Source of the DNA: Pseudomonadota bacterium
GTDB lineage: Bacteria; Pseudomonadota; Gammaproteobacteria; Acidiferrobacterales; Sulfurifustaceae
Direction: 5' to 3'
Length of the DNA stretch: 15,109 bases
Assembly (NCBI GenBank): GCA_020354085.1
Contig: CP070641.1
Span: forward strand, 2,073,686-2,088,794
Below, piece after piece: positions 7,750 through 15,109 of this stretch (positions are counted from its first letter, which is position 1; each line of letters starts with the position of its first letter). Below the pieces are notes generated by a model. The model was not told the DNA's origin. It saw only the letters and a list, made by a program, of their open reading frames with translations, and did no database searches. The translations under genes and the position numbers were made by a program.

Positions 7750-8865
7750 GTGATCACACCCTACATAAGCGAAGCGCAAGAGCTTGAAGCACTTGCGCGA
7801 GCGCTTACTGCCGCGCCCTGGGTGGCGCTCGACACCGAATTCGTGCGCGAGCGAACCTATTACGCGCGCCTGTGCTTGCTGCAAGTGGCGACGCCGGCGT
7901 TCATCGCCTGTGTCGATACCCTGGCCTTGCCCAACCTCGACGTTCTGCTCGCCGCGCTCGCGCGCCCGAGCTTGCTCAAGGTGTTACACGCCGCGCGCCA
8001 GGATCTCGAAGTGCTGCATGACCTGCGTCGCAAGCAAGGTGGCGCAACAGTCTTGGCGCCAGTCTTCGACACCCAGATCGCGGCGGCCCTACTCGGTCAT
8101 CCTGATCAGATCGGCTATGCGTCACTGGTGGAAGCCGTCACTGGCGTACGCCTGGCGAAGCTACAAACGCGCACCGATTGGGCCGCGCGGCCGCTAAGCG
8201 CCGAGCAGCTGCACTACGCCGAAGACGATGTGCGCTATCTATGCGACGTTTACCAATTCTTCGAAAAAGAATTGCTGCGCACCGGCCGCCGCGACTGGCT
8301 TGCGGAGGAGTGCACACATCTGACCGCCACCGTGTTGAAAGGCAATAGCGCACAAGATGCTTGGCAGCGGATACGCGCTGGACAGTCGCTTTTCCCGCGG
8401 GCGCAAGTGATTCTGCGCGCGCTCGCCGCCTGGCGTGAAAGGGAAGCGCAGACACGCGATCTGCCGCGTGGTTGGTTGATCAAAGATCCCGTGTTGGTGG
8501 AGATTGCGCGCCGCGCGCCGCGCGACATGCAGTCGTTGGCGGGCGTCGACGGATTGGCGGCGTCGAGCGTACGAAACTTCGGCAGGCCGCTTTTGGATGC
8601 GGTGCAGCGCGGATTGAGCGAACCGCCGGTGGCACTGTGGGCCGCGGCCGACAGGCTCGATGCTAGACAACAGGACCTCTACAAGATCTTGGCCGCGAAG
8701 GTGCAGGAGTGCGCCGTGAGTGAAAGTATCAATGCCACACTCATCGCCACCCGCCAGGACTTACTCGCGCTCATTCGCTGTGGTGACAGCGCCGTGTTGC
8801 ACGGCTGGCGCCGCGCGCTCATTGGCGAGCAACTACTTCAGCTGTGCGTGCCCTCGAAACGTTAG
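7750..8865 (+). CDS. rnd: Ribonuclease D
   Basis: 3'-5' exoribonuclease of the DEDD family that trims the 3' ends of tRNA precursors and other small stable RNAs. The 371 residues match E. coli RNase D (375). The exonuclease domain shows all catalytic motifs: D28 and E30 in LDTEFVRERTY (Exo I), D85 in HAARQDLEVL (Exo II), and Y156/D160 in YAEDDV (Exo III, DEDDy type). An HRDC nucleic-acid-binding domain follows (about 216-288, including LPRGWLIKDPVL), then a helical C-terminal part. The start is GTG at 7750; it fits the family's usual N-terminus (MIT...ALDTEF) and has no clear Shine-Dalgarno. It is the only plus-strand gene, divergent from mpl and convergent with mltA, whose stop codon overlaps its own. 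Confidence 0.96.
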   Translation: MITPYISEAQELEALARALTAAPWVALDTEFVRERTYYARLCLLQVATPAFIACVDTLALPNLDVLLAALARPSLLKVLHAARQDLEVLHDLRRKQGGATVLAPVFDTQIAAALLGHPDQIGYASLVEAVTGVRLAKLQTRTDWAARPLSAEQLHYAEDDVRYLCDVYQFFEKELLRTGRRDWLAEECTHLTATVLKGNSAQDAWQRIRAGQSLFPRAQVILRALAAWREREAQTRDLPRGWLIKDPVLVEIARRAPRDMQSLAGVDGLAASSVRNFGRPLLDAVQRGLSEPPVALWAAADRLDARQQDLYKILAAKVQECAVSESINATLIATRQDLLALIRCGDSAVLHGWRRALIGEQLLQLCVPSKR

Positions 8866-10052
8866 CGCGCGACTGGCATGAGCACGTACAGCTGTCCGGT
8901 TTGCTTCATATGGCCGGCGCGGCGCTCGGCCTCCGCACCGAACCCAAAGAACACATCCGCGCGCACGGGTCCCTTGATCGCACCGCCTGTGTCCTGCGCC
9001 ACTAGCAGGCGCCGGTACGGTATGGCAGCCTCCGGCGATGTGCAGGATGCAGGAGTGTCGCGGGCGCACGGATGCGCAGGAGCGACCAACGTCGTATCGA
9101 GCCAGATTGGCGAGCCCAGCGGGACGAACGCTGGATCGACCGCCGCCGAGCGCTCAGGGCTGAGCGGGAGTCCGAGCGTACCGAGCGGCCCCGCGGCGTC
9201 CGCGGCCCGTAGCTCGAAGAAGACGTAGCTCGGGTTGCTATTGAGCACGGCTTCGGCCTCACCCGGGTTCGCTGCTAACCAGTCACGGATGGAGTAGAGA
9301 TTGACCTCGTCCACTGTCAACGCGCCGCGTGCAATGAGGGTGCGTCCGATCGACTGGTAGGGGTGGCCGTTTTGATCGGCATAGCCCACCCGCAGGATCT
9401 TGCCGTCGGTGAATCGAATGCGCCCGGAGCCTTGCACTTGCAGGAAAAATAGATCGACCGCGTCATCGACCCAAGCCAATACCGGCGCATTCTTGGCAAG
9501 ACCGCGCGACTCAATGTCCGCGCGCGACGGGTACGGCACCACGCGGCGGCCGATGAGGCGCCCACGCACGCGCTTGTCCCTGAGCTCCGGATAGAGTTCG
9601 CCCAGATCGATAGTCACGAGATCGTCCGGCCGGCCGTAGAGCGGATATCGGAACCGCGTGCTGCGCGTCGTGCTGCCGTTGAGCAACGGTTCGTAGTACC
9701 CGGTGATCAAGCCATCGCGCGCGCCCGTGCCGTTGAAGAGCGCGTGCGGACGAAAACGCGTCTCGAAGAAGGCACGCGCGAGGTCATCACTTGGATCTGG
9801 AAAAAGGGCGGCGTCGTCACACAACGCGCGCCAACGCGCATCGCGGGTGGCGAGCTTCTGGCAATTAGTGATCAACGCCGACCACGCCTCCGCATGGCGC
9901 TCCTCCGACCAGCCGGGCAAGTCCTGCCAGGCGATGGCGGCGCCGATCCCGGGCGGGGGCGCGACGCTGACGCACCCGGCGAACAGCGTCGCCACCATAA
10001 GTAGCGCGATACGAATGAGGGCAAGCGGAGCCACTGCGTACATCCGGTCCAT
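8862..10052 (-). CDS. mltA: Membrane-bound lytic murein transglycosylase A
   Basis: Outer-membrane lipoprotein that cleaves the MurNAc-GlcNAc bond of peptidoglycan with formation of 1,6-anhydroMurNAc. From the ATG at 10052 it has 396 residues (E. coli MltA 365). The N-terminus is a lipoprotein signal (IALLMVATLFAGC) with the lipidated cysteine C27. The MltA barrel domain carries TGYYEP (117-122), and the C-terminal 3D domain carries AQDTGGAIKG with D354 and then RADVFFGFG with D366; aspartates of this motif are catalytic in the family. An ATG at 10043 (MYAV...) is an alternative start that removes only three residues. The same frame stays open upstream to 10571, but that part overlaps topA and precedes the signal peptide, so I exclude it. 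It lies 43 bp after topA with no T-run terminator, so it may be co-transcribed. The products of MltA feed the recycling pathway in which Mpl works. Confidence 0.94.
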   Translation of the reverse strand: MDRMYAVAPLALIRIALLMVATLFAGCVSVAPPPGIGAAIAWQDLPGWSEERHAEAWSALITNCQKLATRDARWRALCDDAALFPDPSDDLARAFFETRFRPHALFNGTGARDGLITGYYEPLLNGSTTRSTRFRYPLYGRPDDLVTIDLGELYPELRDKRVRGRLIGRRVVPYPSRADIESRGLAKNAPVLAWVDDAVDLFFLQVQGSGRIRFTDGKILRVGYADQNGHPYQSIGRTLIARGALTVDEVNLYSIRDWLAANPGEAEAVLNSNPSYVFFELRAADAAGPLGTLGLPLSPERSAAVDPAFVPLGSPIWLDTTLVAPAHPCARDTPASCTSPEAAIPYRRLLVAQDTGGAIKGPVRADVFFGFGAEAERRAGHMKQTGQLYVLMPVAR

Positions 10053-10095
10053 CGCCTTCAAGCATAGCGCGCCGCGGGCGTGCGGCGCTGCGCCG

Positions 10096-12390
10096 TTAAT
10101 TGGCGGGAGCCTCGAACGGCTCGGCGAAATCACATTCTTTCTGCGGACAAACCTTTTCCGTGCCGCGCCGCTTGGTGGTCTTGATGGTGAGGATCGGATG
10201 GGCGCACTTCGGGCAGGGCTCGGGTATCGGCGGGTTCCAGCAAGCGTACTTGCAGTCCGGGTAGCGCGAGCAGGAGTAGAAGATCTTGCCATAGCGTGAC
10301 TTGCGCTTGAGCATCGAACCCTGCTTGCACTCCGGGCACTCGACCCCCGTATCCTCTGGCTTTTCGAGCGGTTCCATGTGCTTGCAGTTCGGATAGGAAC
10401 TGCAGCCGATGAACTTGCCGTAACGTCCGCGCTTGATAACGAGCGCCGAATTGCACTTCGGACAGCTGCGGCCTTCCACGATCTGCGGCTCGTTGCTGGC
10501 GCCTGCGGCCTCATCGACGTTGCGCGTGTAGTCGCAATCCGGGTAACCAGTACAACCGATGAAATAACCATTGCGCCCGAGGCGCTTGGCGAGCTGCTTG
10601 CCGCACTTCGGGCAGTTCTCCTCCAGCATCTCCACGCCGGGGCGCTCGACCGTCTCCTTTTCCTTCACCTGGGTCTTGAATTCGGTCCAGAAATCCTTGA
10701 GCACCGGTCGCCAGGCCTTCTCGCCGCGCGAGATGGCATCCAAATCGTCTTCCATGCGCGCGGTGAAGTCGTAGTCGACGTACTGATGAAAATGCTCGGA
10801 CAAGAACTTGTTCACCACGCGCCCGACGTCGGTTGGCTTGAATCGCCGATTGTCGAGCGTCACGTATTCACGGCGCTCGAGCGTGTCGATAATCGAGGCG
10901 TAGGTAGACGGACGGCCGATGCCAAAAGCCTCGAGCGCCTTGACTAGACTCGCCTCCGAGTAGCGCGGCGGCGGCTCGGTGAAATGTTGTTCAGGTCGGA
11001 TGGCGCGCAGTTCGACCATCTCGTCGCGCTCAAGCGGCGGCAGAATCGCCTCCTTGTCCTCCTCGGGCGTCTTGTCGTCGCTGCCTTCTTCGTACACCGC
11101 AAGAAAACCGGGCTTAACCACGGTCGAGCCGTTGGCGCGCAGCAAGTTCTTGTCGTCCGGCGCCTGGGCCGGCACAAAGTCGACTGCCACCGTATCCATG
11201 ACCGCGTGCATCATCTGGCAGGCAACTGTGCGCTTCCAAATCAGATCGTAAAGCTTGGCCTGTTCGGGCTTGAGGTGCGACTTGATGGAATCCGGTATGC
11301 GCGCCGCGGAGGTCGGGCGAATCGCCTCGTGCGCCTCTTGGGCGTTCTTCGACTTGTTCTTATAGGTAACCGGCTCGTCCGGCAGGTTGTCGGCCCCGTA
11401 GCGCTCCTTGATGACCTCGCGAATCTCCGTGACCGCCTCGTTAGCGAGGTTTACGGCGTCGGTGCGCATATAGGTGATCAAGCCCACCACCTCACCGCCG
11501 ATGTCGATGCCTTCATATAGCTGCTGCGCGGTGCGCATGGTGCGCTGCGCCGTGAAGCCGAGTTTGCGCGAGGCCTCCTGTTGCAGGGTGGAGGTGGTGA
11601 AGGGCGGCGCCGGGTTGCGCCGACGTTGTTTCTTGTCGACCGCCACCACGCGCAGCTGACCGGCGGCTTGGACCTGCAAGGCGTCGACCACGGTCGTGGC
11701 ACGACCACCGTCACTGATCGAAAACTGCTCGAGCTTGTCGCCGGCGAAGTGCGTAAGCCGGCCGATGAAATTCTTGCCCTTGGCGGTGAGATCGGCCTCA
11801 ATCGACCAGTACTCACGCGCCTGAAAGCGCTCGATCTCCTCCTCGCGCTCGACAATCAGGCGCAGCGCCGGACTCTGCACGCGACCTGCTGACAAGCCAC
11901 GGCGCACTTTCTTCCACAGCAAAGGCGAGAGATTGAAACCCACGAGATAGTCGAGCGCACGGCGCGCCTGCTGCGCATTGATCAGGTTCTCGGAAAGCTC
12001 GCGCGGGTTGGCAATGGCCTGCTTGATGGCGGTCTTGGTGATTTCATGAAACTCCACGCGATGCACAGGTTTGCTGTCGAGCGCCTCTTCCGCTTTGAGA
12101 ATTTCATAGAGGTGCCAGGAGATGGCCTCACCTTCGCGATCGGGGTCGGTCGCCAGATACAGGGCTTCAGCCTTCTTGACTGCCTTGACGATGGCGTCGA
12201 CGTGTTTCTTGTTCTTTTCGATGAGCTCGTACTTCATCGCGAAACTGTTATCGGCATCGACCGCGCCCTGCTTCGGGACCAAATCGCGCACGTGGCCGTA
12301 GGACGCCAGACAGGCGAATTCCTTGCCCAAGTACTTGGACATGGTCTTGGCCTTAGCGGGAGACTCGACAACAATCAGATTCTTGGACAT
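10096..12390 (-). CDS. topA: DNA topoisomerase I (type IA)
   Basis: Relaxes negative supercoils by cutting one strand and passing the other, balancing gyrase. The protein has 764 residues. The N-terminal Toprim domain shows E9 in VVESPAKA and the metal-binding D82/D84/E86 in TDPDREGE. The nucleophile is Y307 in GLITYMRTD (E. coli Y319). The C-terminus has four Cys4 zinc modules at about 593-619, 643-669, 685-713 and 726-753, each opening with CPKC or CPEC. This is shorter than E. coli TopA (865), which carries further C-terminal repeats. The ATG at 12390 is supported by the invariant start SKNLIVVESPAKAKT; the Shine-Dalgarno is weak. It stands 293 bp from smg and appears to have its own promoter with a long leader. 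Confidence 0.98.
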   Translation of the reverse strand: MSKNLIVVESPAKAKTMSKYLGKEFACLASYGHVRDLVPKQGAVDADNSFAMKYELIEKNKKHVDAIVKAVKKAEALYLATDPDREGEAISWHLYEILKAEEALDSKPVHRVEFHEITKTAIKQAIANPRELSENLINAQQARRALDYLVGFNLSPLLWKKVRRGLSAGRVQSPALRLIVEREEEIERFQAREYWSIEADLTAKGKNFIGRLTHFAGDKLEQFSISDGGRATTVVDALQVQAAGQLRVVAVDKKQRRRNPAPPFTTSTLQQEASRKLGFTAQRTMRTAQQLYEGIDIGGEVVGLITYMRTDAVNLANEAVTEIREVIKERYGADNLPDEPVTYKNKSKNAQEAHEAIRPTSAARIPDSIKSHLKPEQAKLYDLIWKRTVACQMMHAVMDTVAVDFVPAQAPDDKNLLRANGSTVVKPGFLAVYEEGSDDKTPEEDKEAILPPLERDEMVELRAIRPEQHFTEPPPRYSEASLVKALEAFGIGRPSTYASIIDTLERREYVTLDNRRFKPTDVGRVVNKFLSEHFHQYVDYDFTARMEDDLDAISRGEKAWRPVLKDFWTEFKTQVKEKETVERPGVEMLEENCPKCGKQLAKRLGRNGYFIGCTGYPDCDYTRNVDEAAGASNEPQIVEGRSCPKCNSALVIKRGRYGKFIGCSSYPNCKHMEPLEKPEDTGVECPECKQGSMLKRKSRYGKIFYSCSRYPDCKYACWNPPIPEPCPKCAHPILTIKTTKRRGTEKVCPQKECDFAEPFEAPAN

Positions 12391-12475
12391 CGCTTTGATT
12401 ATGCTCTTCGCGCTTGCTGGGCATGCGTGCGACCGTCACCGGCCGCTACGCGCGCGTCACGTGGCGCTTGTATAG

Positions 12476-12490
12476 GCCGCGGCCCGCGGC
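12476..12490 (-). promoter_or_regulatory. GC-rich hairpin in the topA leader
   Basis: GCCGCGG-C-CCGCGGC is a 7-bp palindrome around one central base. It would lie near the 5' end of a topA transcript started from the TTGACA-bearing promoter at 12503-12531. No T-run follows, so it is not a standard terminator. Its role is unknown. Confidence 0.4.
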
Positions 12491-12502
12491 GCAGGCGCGA
12501 AT

Positions 12503-12531
12503 TTTTGACGAATTCACATGCCTCTTGTCAA
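12503..12531 (-). promoter_or_regulatory. Candidate topA promoter
   Basis: On the minus strand a perfect -35 TTGACA (12526-12531) is followed after 17 bases by TCAAAA (12503-12508, 3/6) or after 19 bases by AAAAAT (4/6). The long spacer or poor -10 would be compatible with a supercoiling-sensitive promoter, but that is inference. The -35 is embedded in a palindrome (12525-12536). Confidence 0.4.
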
Positions 12532-12536
12532 GACAA
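12525..12536. promoter_or_regulatory. Small palindrome over the topA -35 box, possible operator
   Basis: TTGTC-TT-GACAA (minus strand) is a 5-bp inverted repeat with a 2-base centre that includes the whole TTGACA. Its position is that of a repressor operator. It does not match the CTGT-N8-ACAG LexA box of gammaproteobacteria. At 12 bp it could also be chance. Confidence 0.3.
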
Positions 12537-12557
12537 ATTTGCCGCAACCCTCGGGCA

Positions 12558-12585
12558 CCAGCGCTGGACCACCTAGCGGCGCTGG
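12558..12585. repeat. Inverted repeat of CCAGCGC downstream of smg
   Basis: The 10-bp palindrome CCAGCGCTGG (12558-12567) is followed 11 bases later by GCGCTGG (12579-12585), so a 7-bp stem with a 14-base loop can form on either strand. No T-run follows on the minus strand, so I do not call it a terminator for smg. Confidence 0.4.
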
Positions 12586-12683
12586 AAGTCCGCGCCTTTC
12601 GGACGACAACGAAAACGCGTGAAAACGACTAGGTTTGCGGCGATCGCGTAGGGCTTACACTGGCGCGCCGTAGCGGCAAGCGG

Positions 12684-13181
12684 TCAGTGAGCGTGGGTCG
12701 GCAAAATCTCGTCGAACACCATGTCTTCGAGGAAATCGTAGGCGGTCTCTTGGCCAGGTTGATTGAACAACACCATCAACATCACCCATTTGAGCTGCTC
12801 AAGGGAAATCTCCTCCACGTCGAGTGCCATGACGCGTTCAAGCACCATCTCGCGCGCTTGCGGACTCAACACGGCACTATGCTCCATGCTGAGCAAGAAA
12901 CCACGGCATTCGGCCGAAAGCTTTTCCAACTCGGCACGCGAGTAGTGACGCACCGATCCAACGGTACCACCGTGCACCAGCGCCGTCGGCTGTTCGCGCA
13001 TCAAGGTCAGCCCCTCAAGCCAATGGAACGCCTTACGAATCTCGCCGCGCGGAAATCCAGCTTCCGCCAATTCCAGCGTGAGGCTCTCTTGATCGGGATT
13101 GAACTCGGGGCCGTCATCCATGTAGTTCTCGAAGAGGTACATCAACACATCGAGCACATTTTCTTTCATCGGGCTGCCCAT
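12684..13181 (-). CDS. smg: Smg family protein (DUF494)
   Basis: Small conserved protein of unknown biochemical role, found almost only in gamma- and betaproteobacteria next to dprA. It has 165 residues (E. coli Smg about 157). The family signatures are clear: VLDVLMYLFENYM near the N-terminus, RHYSRAELEKLS and ECRGFLLSME in the middle, and EISLEQLKWVMLMVLFNQPGQE followed by MVFDEI near the end (given here in parts). It is predicted cytoplasmic with no signal peptide and looks mostly helical. The ATG at 13181 begins 4 bases after the dprA stop; an ATG at 13169 (MKENVLDV) fits the family start slightly better and neither has a Shine-Dalgarno. Tight spacing suggests translational coupling to dprA. 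No catalytic function should be assigned from sequence. Confidence 0.95.
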   Translation of the reverse strand: MGSPMKENVLDVLMYLFENYMDDGPEFNPDQESLTLELAEAGFPRGEIRKAFHWLEGLTLMREQPTALVHGGTVGSVRHYSRAELEKLSAECRGFLLSMEHSAVLSPQAREMVLERVMALDVEEISLEQLKWVMLMVLFNQPGQETAYDFLEDMVFDEILPTHAH

Positions 13182-13185
13182 GCTG

Positions 13186-14331
13186 TCAGGTGGTGCGCTG
13201 GTAACGGCCGCCGGCCAAGCTTGCGACCATGCCGCGTAGCTCCAACTGCAACAGCATGGAGGAAACCGCTTGAGGCGTCAATCCGCTACAAGCTACCAAG
13301 CCGTCGATATCGACCGGATCGAAACCGAGACAGTCGAGCAGTCGACGCTCGGCAGCATCGGTCGGCGTGTTGTCGGCACCGGCAACAACTGGCGTCGACG
13401 TTACGACACCGGCCAACGCGCCGAGTTCCTCAAGAATGTCCTGCGCGGTCTCAACGAGCTTAGCGCCCTGCCGAATCAACGCGTGACAGCCGCGCGCTAA
13501 CGGCGAGTGGATCGAGCCCGGGATCGCAAAGACCTCGCGACCTTGCTCACCCGCCAGCCGCGCGGTGATGAGCGAACCACTCTTACACGCGGCCTCGACC
13601 ACCAGCACGCCGAGACTCAAGCCGCTGATGATGCGATTGCGAATCGGGAAGTTCTCCGCACGCGGCGGCGTACCAAGGGCGAATTCCGACAGCAGCACTC
13701 CGTGGTCGGCGATACGATGCGCCAAGGCACGGTTGCGCGGCGGGTAGACGCGGTCGAGTCCGGTGCCGGTCACAGCGACTGTCATGCCGTTGGCCGCTAA
13801 CGCCCCGTTATGCGCCGCCGTATCAATGCCGAGCGCGAGCCCGCTCGCGACACTTAGCCCGGCGCGTGCCAGATGTTCGGCAAAAGCATGCGCATTGGCG
13901 CGCCCGCCCGGCGTGGGATTGCGTGAACCGACTACAGCAATCGTCGGGTGGCTGAGTGCCGCCCGCTGACCCACGCCGTAGAGCAGCAGTGGCGGGTCGG
14001 AAATCTCGCGCAGCAGCGGCGGGTAATCGGCGTCAGCCCAGGTAACGAGAAAATTTCGCGCCTCGGCAAGCCAAGCGCGCGTCGTCGTCTCAAGCGCAGG
14101 GTCGGGACCGGCGAGCAATTGATCGAGCGCCGGCAGGCGTTCACCCAAGATGCGCTCGAGTTCCGCTCGACGCGTATCGAATAAGGCGTCGATGGAAGGG
14201 AAATGCGCAAGGAGTTGACGCTTGCGCGCGGCGCCCACCCCGACCGTATGGTGCAGCGCCAACCAGCGACCCAGGCTGTCCCCGGCAGCGATCTCCGTGC
14301 CTTGCGTCGGCTGGCTGTCCCTGCCGGCCAT
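13186..14331 (-). CDS. dprA: DNA-processing protein DprA (Smf)
   Basis: Cytoplasmic single-strand DNA-binding protein that protects incoming DNA during natural transformation and loads RecA on it; it is also widespread in species not known to be competent. The 381 residues match E. coli Smf (374). Domains: an N-terminal helix-hairpin-helix/SAM-like part (about 18-75), the Rossmann-fold DprA core with VVGSRNP (133-139), SGLALGIDTAAH (163-174), FPIRNRIISGLS (228-239) and SGSLITA (251-257), and a C-terminal winged-helix (about 320-381). All core motifs are intact, so the protein should be functional. It starts 15 bp after the LysM-family gene and ends 4 bp before smg, in the common LysM-dprA-smg order. 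The Shine-Dalgarno is poor. No other competence gene is in the window. Confidence 0.96.
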   Translation of the reverse strand: MAGRDSQPTQGTEIAAGDSLGRWLALHHTVGVGAARKRQLLAHFPSIDALFDTRRAELERILGERLPALDQLLAGPDPALETTTRAWLAEARNFLVTWADADYPPLLREISDPPLLLYGVGQRAALSHPTIAVVGSRNPTPGGRANAHAFAEHLARAGLSVASGLALGIDTAAHNGALAANGMTVAVTGTGLDRVYPPRNRALAHRIADHGVLLSEFALGTPPRAENFPIRNRIISGLSLGVLVVEAACKSGSLITARLAGEQGREVFAIPGSIHSPLARGCHALIRQGAKLVETAQDILEELGALAGVVTSTPVVAGADNTPTDAAERRLLDCLGFDPVDIDGLVACSGLTPQAVSSMLLQLELRGMVASLAGGRYQRTT

Positions 14332-14346
14332 TGTCAGAATCGGTAT

Positions 14347-15109
14347 CTAGGGAGTAATGACCGCGTCGCCAATGTTAATCGGACGGGTGGCCGTTAATAT
14401 CAACGCGTAGCTCAGTTTCTCGAACGTGCGGAACACCAGCGCCAGACCGGATTCCTCCTCGGGCAGCTGATAGCGTGAGCCGGTCATTGGGTCGCGACGG
14501 GTTCCGGATTGGCGCATCACACGCAGCACATGGCCTTCTTCCATACCGTCGCGCGCGCCCAGGCTGATTGAAACAACGGCGAACTGACCGACCTCAGCCA
14601 CCGCGTTAGGCGACGACATAATCCATCCACGCACGTCCTTCTTTGGCGCGTGCGGATGGTAGAAGGGCAGGGGCGCCTGCTTGGGCGACGCCACCAATCG
14701 GTCCTTGGGCACGACTTCCTGCTTGGCATTGGTCAGCATGAGCTTAACCGGGTCGCTGCCTTCGAGTCGTTGCGCTGCGCCCAAGAAGGTGGTGTCGTAG
14801 CCCAGCAACTCGCCGCTGTCGGGATTGCGTAGGGGTTTACCGGGGCGCACCACGGCAAAGTACTCCTGACTCGCGTCGGCGAATCCGCGCGCGTAGAACT
14901 CACTGTTATTGCCGAGCAAGAGCCGATCATCGAGCCCCACTGTAACGTAGGCCGCGTCGCGCAGCTCGTCCTCACCGACCGCAAACGGCTGTGTCAGGAA
15001 CGGCAGGATCGCATTGGGCGGTATCGTCGGGATCGCCTGGTCGAGCGGCTGGGCATGCACTCGCGGCCGCAATTTTTCAGTGCGCGTATCGGTCGGCGCG
15101 GTCGGCTCT
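14347..15109 (-). CDS. LysM-family peptidoglycan-binding protein, N-terminus cut by the window edge
   Basis: C-terminal 253 residues of a protein of the type usually encoded just ahead of dprA in gammaproteobacteria. The frame is open to the right edge, so the start, the expected signal peptide and the LysM domain (which binds GlcNAc in peptidoglycan) are outside the window. What is visible is a beta-rich region without known catalytic motifs: PFLTQPFAVGEDEL, a GYDTTFLG segment, VSISLGARDGMEEGHVL, and near the end LALVFRTFEKLSYALIL followed by the terminal ATRPINIGDAV. This tail is conserved in those LysM proteins. The call rests on that tail and on the position 15 bp before dprA, not on a visible LysM motif. 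A TTG at 15072 could be taken for a start, but the frame continues through it and family members are longer. Confidence 0.8.
   Translation of the reverse strand, partial: EPTAPTDTRTEKLRPRVHAQPLDQAIPTIPPNAILPFLTQPFAVGEDELRDAAYVTVGLDDRLLLGNNSEFYARGFADASQEYFAVVRPGKPLRNPDSGELLGYDTTFLGAAQRLEGSDPVKLMLTNAKQEVVPKDRLVASPKQAPLPFYHPHAPKKDVRGWIMSSPNAVAEVGQFAVVSISLGARDGMEEGHVLRVMRQSGTRRDPMTGSRYQLPEEESGLALVFRTFEKLSYALILTATRPINIGDAVITP

Larger units (their letters stand above)
12391..12683. other. smg-topA intergenic region, largest gene-free stretch
   Basis: This 293-bp stretch holds no convincing gene on either strand. From the smg side it contains an inverted repeat built on CCAGCGC (12558-12585), a palindrome over a perfect TTGACA (12525-12536), a second small inverted repeat GAATT/AATTC (12499-12515), a GC-rich 15-bp palindrome (12476-12490) and a CACGTG with flanking near-symmetry (12458-12463). 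No clear intrinsic terminator for smg is visible. The layout suggests a topA promoter with a leader of about 100 bases. Confidence 0.7.

Noticed and set aside
10053..10571. N-terminal extension of the mltA frame of about 173 codons.
   Set aside because: It overlaps the zinc-ribbon part of topA, is Ser/Arg-rich shadow sequence and would place the lipoprotein signal in the middle of the protein.
12525..12536. A LexA (SOS) box upstream of topA.
   Set aside because: TTGTCTTGACAA lacks the CTGT-N8-ACAG pattern and spacing.
12414..12632. Small plus-strand frame in the smg-topA gap.
   Set aside because: No ribosome site, no family resemblance, and it lies over the probable topA promoter on the other strand.
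1..15109. Search for a CRISPR array, insertion sequence, prophage, toxin-antitoxin pair, tRNA or other novel system.
   Set aside because: Genes are contiguous housekeeping families with even composition; no direct-repeat arrays, terminal inverted repeats with a transposase, or tRNA-like sequences were seen.

Overview
The window holds ten protein genes (eight complete, one cut at each edge) packed on about 15 kb of GC-rich DNA with almost no free space. All encode well-known proteobacterial housekeeping families. The combination of Smg, Mpl, MltA, RNase D and a LysM-type gene followed by dprA points to a gammaproteobacterium, or less likely a betaproteobacterium. A deep-branching, GC-rich gammaproteobacterial lineage is my best inference; the sequence alone does not fix the genus. 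I see no mobile element, phage gene, CRISPR array, tRNA or rRNA, and no stretch whose composition stands out as foreign.

Left part (1-5456, minus strand): lpd (E3, cut by the left edge), sucB (E2) and sucA (E1) form a sucA-sucB-lpd operon, read right to left. Together they encode the complete 2-oxoglutarate dehydrogenase complex of the TCA cycle. The sucA leader is crowded with inverted repeats, including a hairpin plus T-run that probably ends the upstream transcript. Next (5488-7598, minus) come mpl, a murein tripeptide ligase for cell-wall recycling, and a DsbA-type periplasmic thiol oxidase gene that overlaps mpl by an ATGA.

Middle (7599-8865): a 151-bp divergent promoter region separates mpl from rnd (RNase D), the only plus-strand gene. 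rnd converges on mltA, and the two stop codons overlap.

Right part (8862-15109, minus): a LysM-family protein gene (cut by the right edge), dprA, smg, topA and mltA run in one direction. The LysM-dprA-smg-topA order is a recurrent proteobacterial arrangement. The 293-bp smg-topA gap is the largest non-coding stretch and carries a probable topA promoter with a palindrome over its -35 box and a GC-rich hairpin in the leader.

Functionally the region mixes central metabolism (sucAB-lpd), envelope work (MltA, Mpl, LysM protein, DsbA) and nucleic-acid work (TopA, DprA, RNase D). I found no convincing undescribed system. The most interesting points are regulatory: the stacked inverted repeats between dsbA and sucA, the topA leader, and the overlapping convergent stops of rnd and mltA.
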